The notes under the pieces are model-generated. The model did not search any database and had not been told where the DNA came from. It worked only from the letters and a program-made list of their open reading frames with translations. Source: Mycobacterium montefiorense (GTDB lineage Bacteria; Actinomycetota; Actinomycetes; Mycobacteriales; Mycobacteriaceae). From it: DNA of 37,558 nt. The stretch spans positions 1 through 37,558 of the forward strand of contig NZ_BFCH01000013.1 in assembly GCF_003112775.1 (NCBI RefSeq), written 5' to 3'. Positions 8,120 to 20,219 of this stretch are shown in pieces. A program made the translations under genes and the position numbers. Numbering within the stretch: position 1 is the first letter of the stretch; every line of letters starts with the position of its first letter.

Positions 8120-10993
8120 TCAGTCCGCGTGGACGGGCGGGCCAGCCGGCCGACCCGCAGCGCGGCGGCGGCGATGACGTCCGAAGCCTGATCCGCCGTC
8201 GGCCCCGTCCGCGTCGCCGTTCTCGTCTTCGTCAAGGTCCTCGTCATCGTCGTCGTCAAAGTCCTCGTCGTCATCGTCGTCGTCGAGGTCCTCGTCATCG
8301 TCGTCAAGGTCCTCGTCATCGTCGACGAGATCCTCCTCGTCTTCGTCGAGATCCTCGTCTACCGACTCCTCTTCGTCGGCGTCGTCGTCGGTGTCCTCTT
8401 CGTCGGCGTCGTCCTCGGTGTCCTCTTCGTCGGCGTCGTCTTCGCTGTCCTCGAAGTCATCCTGGTCGGTGTCGTCGAGGCCAGTGGGACGCTGCGTCGT
8501 GGTCTGCTCGTCGACCTCGGTGGCAATTTCCTCGCCGGTCTCGTCGGTCTCGTCGGAGTCGCCGTTTTCGCGAGTGGCCATCGCCTTGAACATTGGATGC
8601 TCGCCCGGCGCGTGCACGGGCACCTTCGCCACGGCGGGTTGGTCGGCGGGCTCTTCGGATCGGTTCTTCTTCGACCGCTTACCTCGCCGGCCGCCGGGTT
8701 CCGACTTGCGCGCGGGCGCCGAACTCGAATCGACCGGGTCGCCGTGCAGCAGCAGGCCGCGGCCGCCGCAGTTGGGGCACGATGTCGAAAACGCCTCGAT
8801 CAGACCGGTTCCCAGCCGCTTGCGAGTCAACTGCACCAGACCCAGCGACGTTACTTCGGAGACCTGATGACGGGTGCGATCACGGGCCAGCGCCTCAGTC
8901 AGCCGGCGCAGCACCAGATCGCGGTTGGATTCCAGCACCATGTCGATGAAGTCGATGACCACGATGCCGCCGATATCCCGCAGCCGCAATTGGCGCACGG
9001 TCTCCTCGGCCGCCTCGAGGTTGTTCTTGGTGACCGTCTGCTCGAGGTTGCCCCCGGACCCGGTGAACTTGCCGGTGTTGACGTCGACAATCGTCATCGC
9101 CTCGGTGCGGTCGATCACCAGGGTGCCGCCGGACGGCAACCAGACCTTGCGGTCCATCGCCTTGGCCAGCTGCTCGTCGATGCGATGCACGGCGAACACG
9201 TCCGGCCCGGGCTGGCCTTCCGCTCCGGCGGGGGGGTCGTACTTCGTCAGCTTCGAAACCAGATCGGGCGCGACAGAATTCACGTACTCATTGATGGTGG
9301 TCCACGCCTCGTCGCCGGAGACGATCAGACCGGCGAAGTCCTCGTTGAACAAGTCGCGGATGACCTTGACCAACACGTCGGGCTCTTCGTAGAGCGCTAC
9401 CGCCGCACCGGCCGCCTTCTTCTTGATCTCGCCCGCCTTGGCCTCGATCTCTCCCCAGCGTTCCTGCAGGCGAGTGACGTCCCCGCGGATGTCGTCCTCT
9501 TTGACGCCCTCGGACGCGGTCCGGATGATCACCCCGGCGTTCGACGGCACCACCTCGCGCAGGATCTCCTTGAGACGCTGGCGTTCGGTGTCGGGCAGCT
9601 TGCGGCTGATCCCGGTCGACGACGCACCCGGCACGTAGACCAGGTAGCGGCCGGCCAACGACACCTGCGTGGTCAGCCGCGCACCCTTGTGTCCGACCGG
9701 ATCCTTGCTGACCTGGACGAGGACGTAGTCGCCTGGCTTGAGGGCCTTTTCGATCTTGCGTTCGGCCCCGCCCAGACCCGCGGCTTCCCAGTTGACTTCG
9801 CCGGCGTACAGCACGCCGTTGCGACCCCGACCGATATCGACGAAGGCCGCCTCCATCGAGGGCAGCACGTTCTGCACGATGCCGAGGTAGATGTTGCCGA
9901 CCAGCGACGCAGACGCCGCCGACGTCACGAAATGCTCGACGACGATGCCGTCCTCGAGCACCGCGATCTGGGTGTAGCGCGCACCCGGGTGCGGCGGCTC
10001 GGTGCGAACCCGGTCGCGCACCACCATGACCCGTTCGACGGCCTCACGACGCGCCAGGAATTCGGCCTCGGTCAATACCGGCGGGCGACGCCGTCCGGCG
10101 TCGCGCCCGTCGCGGCGCCGTTGCCGCTTGGCCTCCAGCCGTGTCGACCCGTCGATGCCCTTGATCTCGGCATTACTCGAACCGTTGTTGCCCCTGCCGC
10201 CGCTGTCGGAGGAGCCGCCCTTGCCGCGCGGCGCCCGCTCGTGCACCACGGTGTTCGGCGGATCGTCGGTTGACGAGCCTTCCTCGTTGTCGTCACCGGA
10301 ACCCGACTTGCGCCGACGGCGCCTGCGACGACGCCGATTGCCGCCGTCCGAGGAACCGTCATCGGGGCCGTCACCGTCGTCGGAGTCATCCGAGTCCTGG
10401 TCGTCGGCATCGTCAGAGTCATCCGAATCGGCGAATTTCGAACCGCGCGGTTCGCCGTCACCGTCGTCGTCCTGGTCAGATCCGCCCTGTTCACCGCGGC
10501 CGCGGCCACGTCCCCGCCGGCCCCGGCGTCGCCGCCGGTTGGCCGGCCGATCGCCCTGGTCATCGTCATCGTCGTCATCACCGTCGGAATCGTCGGTGTC
10601 GTCGGTGTCGGCGCTCGTGTCAGCCCTGGTGTCGTTCTTGGGCTCAACAGGCTGCGGCGCGACGAACAGCGGCATGTACGCCGGGCGCTCGATCGCGGTC
10701 TCGAGCATCAGCCGGGACTCGGGTTCGCCGGACGTGGGTGCTTCGGCGTTACTGAAGGCCACCAAGTTCTCCGGCGGCCGGGGCGACAGCAGATCACGCA
10801 CCCGGACGGCGTCCTCGTAGTCCACACCGGAATGCGCGCTGCGGACTCGTCCATCCAGTGCGCTCAGCGCGTCCAGCACACGCTTACTGGTGGTTCCCAG
10901 CGCTCGTGCCAGCGAATGGACTCTCAGTTTGTCTGGGAGGTCTTCCTGGGCAGGCGTTGCTGAAGGGTCTGAAGTTTGGTCACCGTCTATCAC
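8120..10993 (-). CDS. rne: Ribonuclease E/G, with long disordered acidic extensions
   Basis: This is the main endonuclease of mycobacterial mRNA decay and rRNA processing. The 957 residues comprise an N-terminal IF2-N-like helical segment (about 20-70), a disordered region of alternating Asp-rich and Arg-rich blocks (about 120-310), the S1 RNA-binding and 5'-sensor region (about 360-500), the DNase-I-like catalytic subdomain with the Mg2+-binding aspartates in DVNTGK (about 636) and DFIDM (about 681-684), and the Zn-link CPNCGGRG near 739. An extremely Asp/Glu-rich tail follows, ending in a basic GRHRRRRAAGRPAG. The start is GTG at 10993, with GAGGAGA 5 nt upstream, and matches the M. tuberculosis start as I recall it. 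The M. tuberculosis enzyme also has central catalytic and flanking disordered parts. The acidic tail is built of near-repeats such as DADEEDTEDDADEEDTDD, so its length probably varies between strains. Confidence 0.96.
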   Translation of the reverse strand: MIDGDQTSDPSATPAQEDLPDKLRVHSLARALGTTSKRVLDALSALDGRVRSAHSGVDYEDAVRVRDLLSPRPPENLVAFSNAEAPTSGEPESRLMLETAIERPAYMPLFVAPQPVEPKNDTRADTSADTDDTDDSDGDDDDDDDQGDRPANRRRRRGRRGRGRGRGEQGGSDQDDDGDGEPRGSKFADSDDSDDADDQDSDDSDDGDGPDDGSSDGGNRRRRRRRRRKSGSGDDNEEGSSTDDPPNTVVHERAPRGKGGSSDSGGRGNNGSSNAEIKGIDGSTRLEAKRQRRRDGRDAGRRRPPVLTEAEFLARREAVERVMVVRDRVRTEPPHPGARYTQIAVLEDGIVVEHFVTSAASASLVGNIYLGIVQNVLPSMEAAFVDIGRGRNGVLYAGEVNWEAAGLGGAERKIEKALKPGDYVLVQVSKDPVGHKGARLTTQVSLAGRYLVYVPGASSTGISRKLPDTERQRLKEILREVVPSNAGVIIRTASEGVKEDDIRGDVTRLQERWGEIEAKAGEIKKKAAGAAVALYEEPDVLVKVIRDLFNEDFAGLIVSGDEAWTTINEYVNSVAPDLVSKLTKYDPPAGAEGQPGPDVFAVHRIDEQLAKAMDRKVWLPSGGTLVIDRTEAMTIVDVNTGKFTGSGGNLEQTVTKNNLEAAEETVRQLRLRDIGGIVVIDFIDMVLESNRDLVLRRLTEALARDRTRHQVSEVTSLGLVQLTRKRLGTGLIEAFSTSCPNCGGRGLLLHGDPVDSSSAPARKSEPGGRRGKRSKKNRSEEPADQPAVAKVPVHAPGEHPMFKAMATRENGDSDETDETGEEIATEVDEQTTTQRPTGLDDTDQDDFEDSEDDADEEDTEDDADEEDTDDDADEEESVDEDLDEDEEDLVDDDEDLDDDDEDLDDDDDDEDFDDDDDEDLDEDENGDADGADGGSGFGRHRRRRAAGRPAGPPVHAD

Positions 10994-11312
10994 GTATTCT
11001 CCTCAAGCCCCCGGGCGCGTCATGTCGACGCGGCCACGCGAGGGCTTCGCTATGTACCCGGGTCACTTCTCCCGGACTTGTGATGGTCTCGCCCCGAGCG
11101 GCTCGGCTAGAACCAACCCGGCGCCGTGCTGAATGTCGGCCTGACATGCGGCGCTACATTGCGAGCTGGCAATGGTCGCGCTTGTCTAAGTCTTCATTCG
11201 GGTGTCTGCCGCCGGTCCGGCGACGTTCACCCTTTGTCAGTATCCCACATCACGCCGCAGGCCCAAACGAGCCTGACCTGGAACCCGGCAATGCGGTCGG
11301 AAGTCCAGGGGC
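10994..11312. other. ndk-rne intergenic region
   Basis: This 319-bp gap has no convincing gene. It would hold the rne promoter and leader. A short inverted repeat ATGTC-N5-GACAT occurs in the leader around 11127-11146. Nothing resembling a terminator with a U-run follows ndk. Confidence 0.5.
11232..11275 (-). promoter_or_regulatory. Possible rne promoter with long leader
   Basis: On the minus strand an extended -10-like element TGTGGGATACT ends at 11239, with TTGGGC 16 nt upstream. Initiation near 11232 would give a leader of about 240 nt; rne mRNAs of mycobacteria and enterobacteria have long leaders used in autoregulation. The weak -35 makes this tentative. Confidence 0.35.
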
Positions 11313-11723
11313 CTAAGCGCCGGGAAACCATAGCGCGATTTCGCGCTTGGCCGAATCGATCGAATCGGATCCGTGCACCAGATTGAACTGCGTTTCCAGC
11401 CCGAAATCGCCGCGGATGGTGCCGGGCGTGGCCTTGTCCACCGGGTCGGTACCCCCCGCGATCTGGCGAAACGCCGCAATCGCCCGCGGGCCCTCCACGA
11501 TTGCCGCCACGACACGGCCCGAAGTAATGAAGTCGAGCAACGACCCGAAGAACGGCTTGCCCTCATGCTCGGCGTAATGCTGGGTGGCCAGCTCCTTGCT
11601 TACGCAGCGCAGCTCGAGCGCCACGATGTTGAGGCCCTTGCGCTCGATGCGGTCGATGATCTCGCCGATCAGCCGGCGCTCGACGCCGTCGGGCTTGATC
11701 AGTACCAGGGTCCGTTCGGTCAC
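11313..11723 (-). CDS. ndk: Nucleoside diphosphate kinase
   Basis: Ndk transfers the gamma-phosphate between NTPs and NDPs through a phosphohistidine. The 136-residue protein is full length; the catalytic His117 sits in NLVHGSDS, and [10 protein letters not shown] at the N-terminus is the family signature. The start is GTG at 11723. It lies 29 nt downstream of the DUF4233 gene and probably belongs to the valS-folC transcription unit. Confidence 0.98.
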   Translation of the reverse strand: MTERTLVLIKPDGVERRLIGEIIDRIERKGLNIVALELRCVSKELATQHYAEHEGKPFFGSLLDFITSGRVVAAIVEGPRAIAAFRQIAGGTDPVDKATPGTIRGDFGLETQFNLVHGSDSIDSAKREIALWFPGA

Positions 11724-11752
11724 GGCGCACAGCGTACAGAATCAATCGGCGC

Positions 11753-12136
11753 TCAGCCCGGCGGTATTTGCCCTTGCTCCTGGCGCCGGCGGACCTCGGC
11801 GCGGAAGTATGCGATCAGCAGCCACAGCCCGCTAAACAGCAGACCGATGAATCCCACCCCCGGGTAGACGGCGAATCCGGCGAGAACCAGCAGTTGAACA
11901 GCCAGATTCACCCAGATCGCCCACGGTCTGCCCTGCACCCCGCACAGCAGGATCAGCAACGCGGCGAGCCCGACCAGGTAGCCCAGCGAGGCCCCGTTCA
12001 GGCCACCGCCCACCGCGCCGACTACCGGTATTGCCAGCAGTACCACGATCGCCTCCAAGATCAGCGTCGCGGCCATCACGCCCCGAAAGCTCTTCCAAGG
12101 GTCCGCGGGCGGCGGTTGCTGGTCGCTATCGGTCAT
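11753..12136 (-). CDS. DUF4233 membrane protein (Rv2446c-like)
   Basis: The 127-residue protein has a short polar N-terminus ([18 protein letters not shown]), then four predicted membrane segments (about 19-42, 49-64, 71-90 and 93-112), then a charged tail RAEVRRRQEQG. This is the DUF4233 architecture found next to folC throughout actinobacteria; the function is unknown to me. Its ATG overlaps the folC stop (ATGA), so it is translationally coupled to folC, and ndk follows 29 nt later. A role tied to folate or membrane traffic would be speculation. Confidence 0.88.
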   Translation of the reverse strand: MTDSDQQPPPADPWKSFRGVMAATLILEAIVVLLAIPVVGAVGGGLNGASLGYLVGLAALLILLCGVQGRPWAIWVNLAVQLLVLAGFAVYPGVGFIGLLFSGLWLLIAYFRAEVRRRQEQGQIPPG

Positions 12137-13565
12137 TCCGGGTCACGCCCGAACAAGCTCCGCGCGGCCCCGGCGGTGACAACCGAACCGGTGATCACCA
12201 TCCCCGTACCGGAAAACTCCCCGCCCTCTCCGTCTGCGGCGGCCTCGTCGACCAGCGCGGTCGCAACATCGATCGCGTCGCGCAGGTTCTCGGCGGTCAG
12301 CACCCGGTCAGGCCCGAAGCGCTGCTGGGCTACCAGCGCCAGTGACTCGACATCGAGTGCCCGCGGCGATCCGTTGTGGGTCACGACCACGGAATCGAAC
12401 GCCGGCTCCAGCGCGGCAAGGATGCCGTCGACGTCCTTGTCAGCCATGACGCTGAGGACCCCGACCAGATATCGGAAGTCGAATTCACTGTCCAGAGTCT
12501 GCGCCAGCGCGGCCGCTCCAGCCGGATTGTGCGCGGCGTCGATGAAAACCGTGGGTGCGCTGCGCATGCGCTCCAGCCGGCCGGGGCTGGTGACGGCGGC
12601 AAAGCCGGCCCGGACCGAGTCGATGTCGAGTTGCCGCTGCGCGCCGGCGCCGAAAAAGGCCTCGACCGCCGCGAGAGCCACCGCCGCGTTGTGCGCCTGG
12701 TGCTCACCATGCAGCGGCAGGTACACATCGGAGTACACCCCGCCAAGACCCTGCAGCTGCAGCACCTGCCCGCCGATCGCGACCTGACGGCCCATCACCG
12801 CGAACTCGGAATCCTCACGAGCTACTGCTGCGTCGGCCGGAACAGATTGCGCCAGAAGTACTTCCATCGCCTCGGGCACCTGTCGCGCGATGACCGCGAC
12901 GGTGTCAGGAGCGCCGTCCGGGGCTTTCGTGATGATGCCCGCCTTCTCACCGGCGATCCCGGCGATGTCCGCGCCGAGGTATTCCACGTGATCGATGCCG
13001 ATCGGGGTGATCACCGCGACGGGTGCATTGATCACGTTCGTGGCGTCCCAACGACCACCCAAACCCACCTCGACGACCGCGACCTCGACGGGCGCATCGG
13101 CGAAGGCCGCGAACGCCATCGCGACCAGCACCTCGAACTTGCTCATCGCCGGACCACCGGCGGCCTGCGACTGCGCGTCGACCATCTGCACGAACGGCTC
13201 GATCTCGCGGTAGGTCGCGACGTATTCTGCTGGACTGATTGGCTTTCCGTCGATCGCGATGCGTTCGACCGCCGACTGTAAATGCGGGCTGGTGGTTCGG
13301 CCGGTGCGCCGGTGCAGCGCGGTCAGCAGCGCGTCGATCATTCGCACCACCGAGGTTTTGCCGTTGGTGCCCGCGACGTGGATCGACGGATAGCCGAGCT
13401 GCGGCGAACCGAGCAGGTCCATCAGGGCGCTGATCCGGGTCAGGCTCGGTTCGATCTTCGTCTCGGGCCAGCGCTGATCCAGCAGATGCTCGACCTGCAA
13501 CAGGGAGGCGATCTCATCCGGCGTCGGAGCCACGCTGGTGGCCGGGCTCCAGTCGGGTTGGTCGG

Positions 13566-13569
<4 letters not shown>
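12133..13569 (-). CDS. folC: Folylpolyglutamate synthase / dihydrofolate synthase
   Basis: FolC joins glutamate to dihydropteroate and then extends the gamma-glutamyl tail of folates, using ATP. The 478-residue Mur-ligase-type protein has the P-loop GTNGKTS at 67-73, a [15 protein letters not shown] segment contacting the nucleotide and metal, and the C-terminal ligase domain with DAAHNPAGA. The start ATG overlaps the valS stop in an ATGA junction, and its own stop overlaps the DUF4233 start in the same way, so the three are coupled. Confidence 0.96.
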
Positions 13570-16214
<2,645 letters not shown>

Positions 16215-16300
16215 TCGGTCAATTCTAGGAACCGCGATAGAGCCGCGTGTAAGCGCCCGAACACGCGAGTGCTCGGTCACTCTCGGTTTGGCCGTCCCGA

Positions 16301-16906
16301 TCAGGGAATGGTGAGCACCTGGCCTGGGTGGACCAGGTCGGGATCGGTGACGCCACTGGCGTCGGCGATCACCCGATACTTACTGCCGTCCCCGTAGAAG
16401 CGCTCCGCGATGGCCCACATCGTGTCGCCGGAGACGACGGTGTACTTGCGGTGCACGGGTCCGGCGGCAGCGTCCGCGACGGGCTCTTGTGCGGGCTCGG
16501 CGATCGGCTCGACCGTGGCGATCGTCACATCCGCGGCGCCCGGCTCGGGCGCCGGCGCGGGGGGCGGGGGTCCGTCGGTCTCGGTGTGGGTGGACCACGC
16601 CGGGCCATCGGCGGCAGACAGCACCAGATTGCAGTCATCCTGAAGAACGAGCCGGACGTCCTTCTTGCCTTGGGTATCGGTGTGCCACACCGGTTTGTCC
16701 GACGCGTACAGGACGAAGTTGCCGTCGCGCTGCACTTCGGCGCGCACCACCTCCTGGCCGTTGGTCGCCGTCGCCCAGACCGCCTCGCCCCGGGCTGCCA
16801 GCACGAGGTTGCCGTCGTCTTGCAGCGCGAGGGTATAGGCCCCGTTGGCGGAGGCCAGCGATTGTCCCTTCTGCAGCTGCTGTCCTTCGGTAAGCGTGTC
16901 CGACAT
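16301..16906 (-). CDS. Bulb-type (beta-prism II) lectin with C-terminal LysM domain
   Basis: The 201-residue protein has two domains. Residues 1-110 are a monocot-mannose-binding (B-lectin) domain with three copies of the sugar-site pattern QxDxNxVx[10 protein letters not shown] (29-37), QRDGNFVLY (59-67) and QDDCNLVLS (89-97). Only the second is complete; the others lack the final Tyr. A Pro/Ala/Glu linker (about 112-150) leads to a LysM peptidoglycan-binding domain (about 154-200, [20 protein letters not shown]). The same architecture is known, as I recall, from the M. smegmatis lectin MSL, and is not one I recall from M. tuberculosis. The family reading is binding of mannosylated glycans plus cell-wall attachment. 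No signal peptide is visible, so the route to the wall is unclear. The ATG at 16906 has GAGAGGGG upstream and beats an in-frame upstream ATG at 17146 that overlaps the neighbouring gene. Confidence 0.92.
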   Translation of the reverse strand: MSDTLTEGQQLQKGQSLASANGAYTLALQDDGNLVLAARGEAVWATATNGQEVVRAEVQRDGNFVLYASDKPVWHTDTQGKKDVRLVLQDDCNLVLSAADGPAWSTHTETDGPPPPAPAPEPGAADVTIATVEPIAEPAQEPVADAAAGPVHRKYTVVSGDTMWAIAERFYGDGSKYRVIADASGVTDPDLVHPGQVLTIP

Positions 16907-17012
16907 GACATTCCCCTCTCGTCGTCCCTCTGCATTTCGTCCGCTTTGGCATACCTCGCTGGGCGCGATCGAAACCCTCGGGAATCGAGGTGAAAACCGT
17001 TGTGGCAGCGAG

Positions 17013-18269
17013 CTAATCCAGCCGTTCGGTGCGCAGAGTCGCGCCGGCGGCAGGCAGTCGGGCCAGCAAAACGTCGCCCATTGCGGCCGCCGGAGTGAGC
17101 ACACCACGCAGACCCGAAAGCTTGGCACGATCCAGAGCGAGCGCAAGGCCGCACTCCCCCAGCAACACCGAGGTCGCCTTGTAGCCGGGGTCTCCCCGCT
17201 GCTCGAGCCTCGCGACGTAGCGCGCGCCGCTGGTCGTGGTGGTATAGGTCTCCAGGCGGTAGTAACCGCGGTCGCGGGTGCGCTCGCCCGGGCCGGTGCC
17301 GGATTTGGGTGTGATGCGGTCCACCAGCGGGCGCGGCAGCAGCCGGAAGTAGCGGCTGCCTAGCTCAAACGACGCGTTGCCGATACCGGCCATGATGGCG
17401 GACGCCACCGGCGCCAACGGGGACGAACCCAGGCTCATGTGTTCGCTGTAGCGGAATCGCCGACCGTACGACCAATCCAGTAATCCGTTGCTGCGTCGCA
17501 CGATTCGGGTATTGATCGACGACATCAAGAATCCTGCCGTCCAGACACCGGACAGCTCCGGCGCAATGTAGCGACCCCGCCCCCAGGGCAGATCGGGCTG
17601 CCGGCCGAGTTCGGGTTCGGCGACGCGATCGGTGCTCAACGTGTACGGGTCGGCAAGCTGACGGCGTATTTCGGGGTCACTGGACGCGGCTCGCAGCACG
17701 CCCATGATCGACGCGACCGTCCCGCCGGAGAGCCCGCCCACCAACTTGCGCATCACAAAGCTGGTATCGCCGAGTTCGCCGGCGCCGTCGTCTTGTGCCG
17801 CCCGGTACAGCGCGTACACCGTCATGTCGGAAGGAACGGAGTCGAACCCGCAGCAGTGCACAATGCGGGCTCCGGAGTCGGCGGCTTGCTTGTGATAAAG
17901 GTCGATTGCCTCGCGGATGAACATCGCCTCACCGGTCAAGTCCGCGTAGTCGGTGCCGGCCGCGGCGCACGCCGCTACCAACGGCATCCCATATTGGGCG
18001 TAGGGCCCGACGGTGGTGACGACGACCTGGGTGCGAGCAGCCATCTCATTCAGCGTCGACGGCGACGCCGCATCGGCGCTCACAACAGGCCAGGACTGCG
18101 CGGCCTCCCCCAGGCTGTCGCGAACGGCGCGCAATCGGTCTGTTGACCGGCCGGCCAGGGCGATCCGCGCACCGGCTCCGGCGCGTGCGAGGTATTGGGC
18201 GGTGAGTTTGCCTACGAAGCCGGTCGCCCCGTACAGCACGATGTCGAATTCACGCCCCGATGCGGTCAT
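17013..18269 (-). CDS. Saccharopine-dehydrogenase-like / trans-acting enoyl reductase family oxidoreductase (Rv2449c-like)
   Basis: The 418-residue protein starts with a Rossmann fold, FDIVLYGATGFVG with the GxxGxxG-type loop at about 14-20, followed by ALAGRS and TTVGPYAQYG. It has the TDYADLTGE and CCGFDSVPSD segments characteristic of the saccharopine-dehydrogenase-like family, which in mycobacteria includes the trans-acting enoyl reductase of phthiocerol/phenolic glycolipid synthesis. The likely role is NAD(P)H-dependent reduction of a lipid intermediate, with unknown substrate; no polyketide synthase is nearby. The start is the ATG at 18269. It lies 36 nt after the DUF4331 gene and 106 nt before the lectin gene, all on the minus strand. 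Confidence 0.88.
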   Translation of the reverse strand: MTASGREFDIVLYGATGFVGKLTAQYLARAGAGARIALAGRSTDRLRAVRDSLGEAAQSWPVVSADAASPSTLNEMAARTQVVVTTVGPYAQYGMPLVAACAAAGTDYADLTGEAMFIREAIDLYHKQAADSGARIVHCCGFDSVPSDMTVYALYRAAQDDGAGELGDTSFVMRKLVGGLSGGTVASIMGVLRAASSDPEIRRQLADPYTLSTDRVAEPELGRQPDLPWGRGRYIAPELSGVWTAGFLMSSINTRIVRRSNGLLDWSYGRRFRYSEHMSLGSSPLAPVASAIMAGIGNASFELGSRYFRLLPRPLVDRITPKSGTGPGERTRDRGYYRLETYTTTTSGARYVARLEQRGDPGYKATSVLLGECGLALALDRAKLSGLRGVLTPAAAMGDVLLARLPAAGATLRTERLD

Positions 18270-18305
18270 CGTCGCGACGGTACCCGGTCCAGATCGGGCC
18301 TTCGG

Positions 18306-19322
18306 CTACCGGGCGTGAGGCGGACCCAGGTACGGGAACTCGGTCAGGGTGTCCGTATGAGGCGACAGGCCCGACGGCGGGCACTCGCCCTTGGTGAGGA
18401 ACGCCAACCGGTAGTCGATGACGTCGTCGGTGAACACCCGACCGTTCGGGTATCGGGCCGGTTTGGCCGGATCGAAGGTCAGCATGTCTGGCAGCGTGCC
18501 TTCCTTCTCGATCGCGGCGATGGCCTCCTCGCGGTCGTAGCCGCCGGTGTGGCCCATGAGATGGACGAACTGGTCCAGCCAGCGGTTCCAGTCGTTCGGG
18601 GGTTCGCTCGCGTTGTACTCGAGTTTGGTGTCGTCGGTGTTGAAGAAACTGCTTACCGACGGGTGTCCGGCTCGGTCCACATGGTTCAGCGAGCCGTTCT
18701 CGCGCAAGCTGCACCGCCCCCAGATCCGGATCGGCCCCGCCGCGCCGAGCGCGCTGGTCGGCAGCTCGATCGCCATCGAGCAGACATTGGCCGCGGTATT
18801 CGAGTCCTGACCGGTCCATGGCGATTTGCCGGCGAGTGCGGCCAGATGAAGAGCCGTGAAGTTCCGCTTGCCGCTGATGTCGAACAAGTTCTTGATGCCG
18901 TCGTAGTCGAAGAAGAAGGCATCGCTGCGAGCACCGGCGGCGAACGTGATGTCGCCGGCGACGGCGACGTTCGGCTGCGTTCCGAACGACACCTCCACCC
19001 TGGTGAAGATCTGCTCGCCGACCGGCTCGGGCGAACGGGACTGTTCACCGCGGGCCATGAACACATCGACCGTCTGTGTGCCGTCCACCGGCGTGGAGAA
19101 CACGAAACTGAACGCGATGTCGTTGATCAGGTCGCCGTCGGTGTCGATCGCCACCCGATAGATGGCATCCGGATGCAGCGCGTTGGCCTCCGGATTGGCG
19201 TTGAGGATCAGAACGGTCCGCGAGCTGTCGGTCGGCGATTGGAACGCGTACAGGTCGCACAGGTCGAGGCGCTGGTCGCCGAGCGGCGGTCCGAGACTGA
19301 GGCCGGTGAAGTGGTTGGACAT
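18306..19322 (-). CDS. DUF4331 family protein
   Basis: The 338-residue protein opens SNHFTGLSLGPPLGDQRLDL and then DLYAFQSPTDSSRTVLILN, the conserved start of DUF4331, and contains ALHPDAIYRVAIDTDGD and INDIAFSFVF. The family has no established function that I know. It is mostly beta-stranded, with no signal peptide or membrane segment visible here. I chose the ATG at 19322, since GGAAAGG stands upstream at a plausible distance and the family usually starts at this MSNHF; an in-frame ATG at 19340 would add six residues. A strong terminator separates it from rpfE upstream, so it has its own promoter. The oxidoreductase gene follows 36 nt later and may share the transcript. Confidence 0.88.
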   Translation of the reverse strand: MSNHFTGLSLGPPLGDQRLDLCDLYAFQSPTDSSRTVLILNANPEANALHPDAIYRVAIDTDGDLINDIAFSFVFSTPVDGTQTVDVFMARGEQSRSPEPVGEQIFTRVEVSFGTQPNVAVAGDITFAAGARSDAFFFDYDGIKNLFDISGKRNFTALHLAALAGKSPWTGQDSNTAANVCSMAIELPTSALGAAGPIRIWGRCSLRENGSLNHVDRAGHPSVSSFFNTDDTKLEYNASEPPNDWNRWLDQFVHLMGHTGGYDREEAIAAIEKEGTLPDMLTFDPAKPARYPNGRVFTDDVIDYRLAFLTKGECPPSGLSPHTDTLTEFPYLGPPHAR

Positions 19323-19393
19323 ATACAGAACCCTTTCCACGTCTTGTCTCGTTCGTCGTCAACCTAACCTGTCGGCGCACCCAGTGGTGATCA

Positions 19394-19430
19394 ACAGAAA
19401 ATGCCGGGCACGAGGCCCGGCATTTTCTGT
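19394..19430 (-). terminator. Intrinsic terminator of rpfE, near-perfect long hairpin
   Basis: A 16-bp perfect stem (19394-19409 with 19415-19430) with a 5-nt loop ACGAG contains GCCGGGC/GCCCGGC followed by ATTTT in the stem itself. It stands 30 nt past the rpfE stop and works symmetrically on either strand. It insulates the DUF4331 gene from rpfE. Confidence 0.85.
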
Positions 19431-19460
19431 CTTAGCTATAGCAGCAAGGCCGCCTGACGG

Positions 19461-20215
<755 letters not shown>

Positions 20216-20219
20216 GGGC

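Noticed and set aside
8597..10273. Long plus-strand open frame (558 residues) opposite rne
   Set aside because: It lies entirely antisense to RNase E catalytic sequence; high-GC codon bias produces such mirror frames. The product has no recognisable family.
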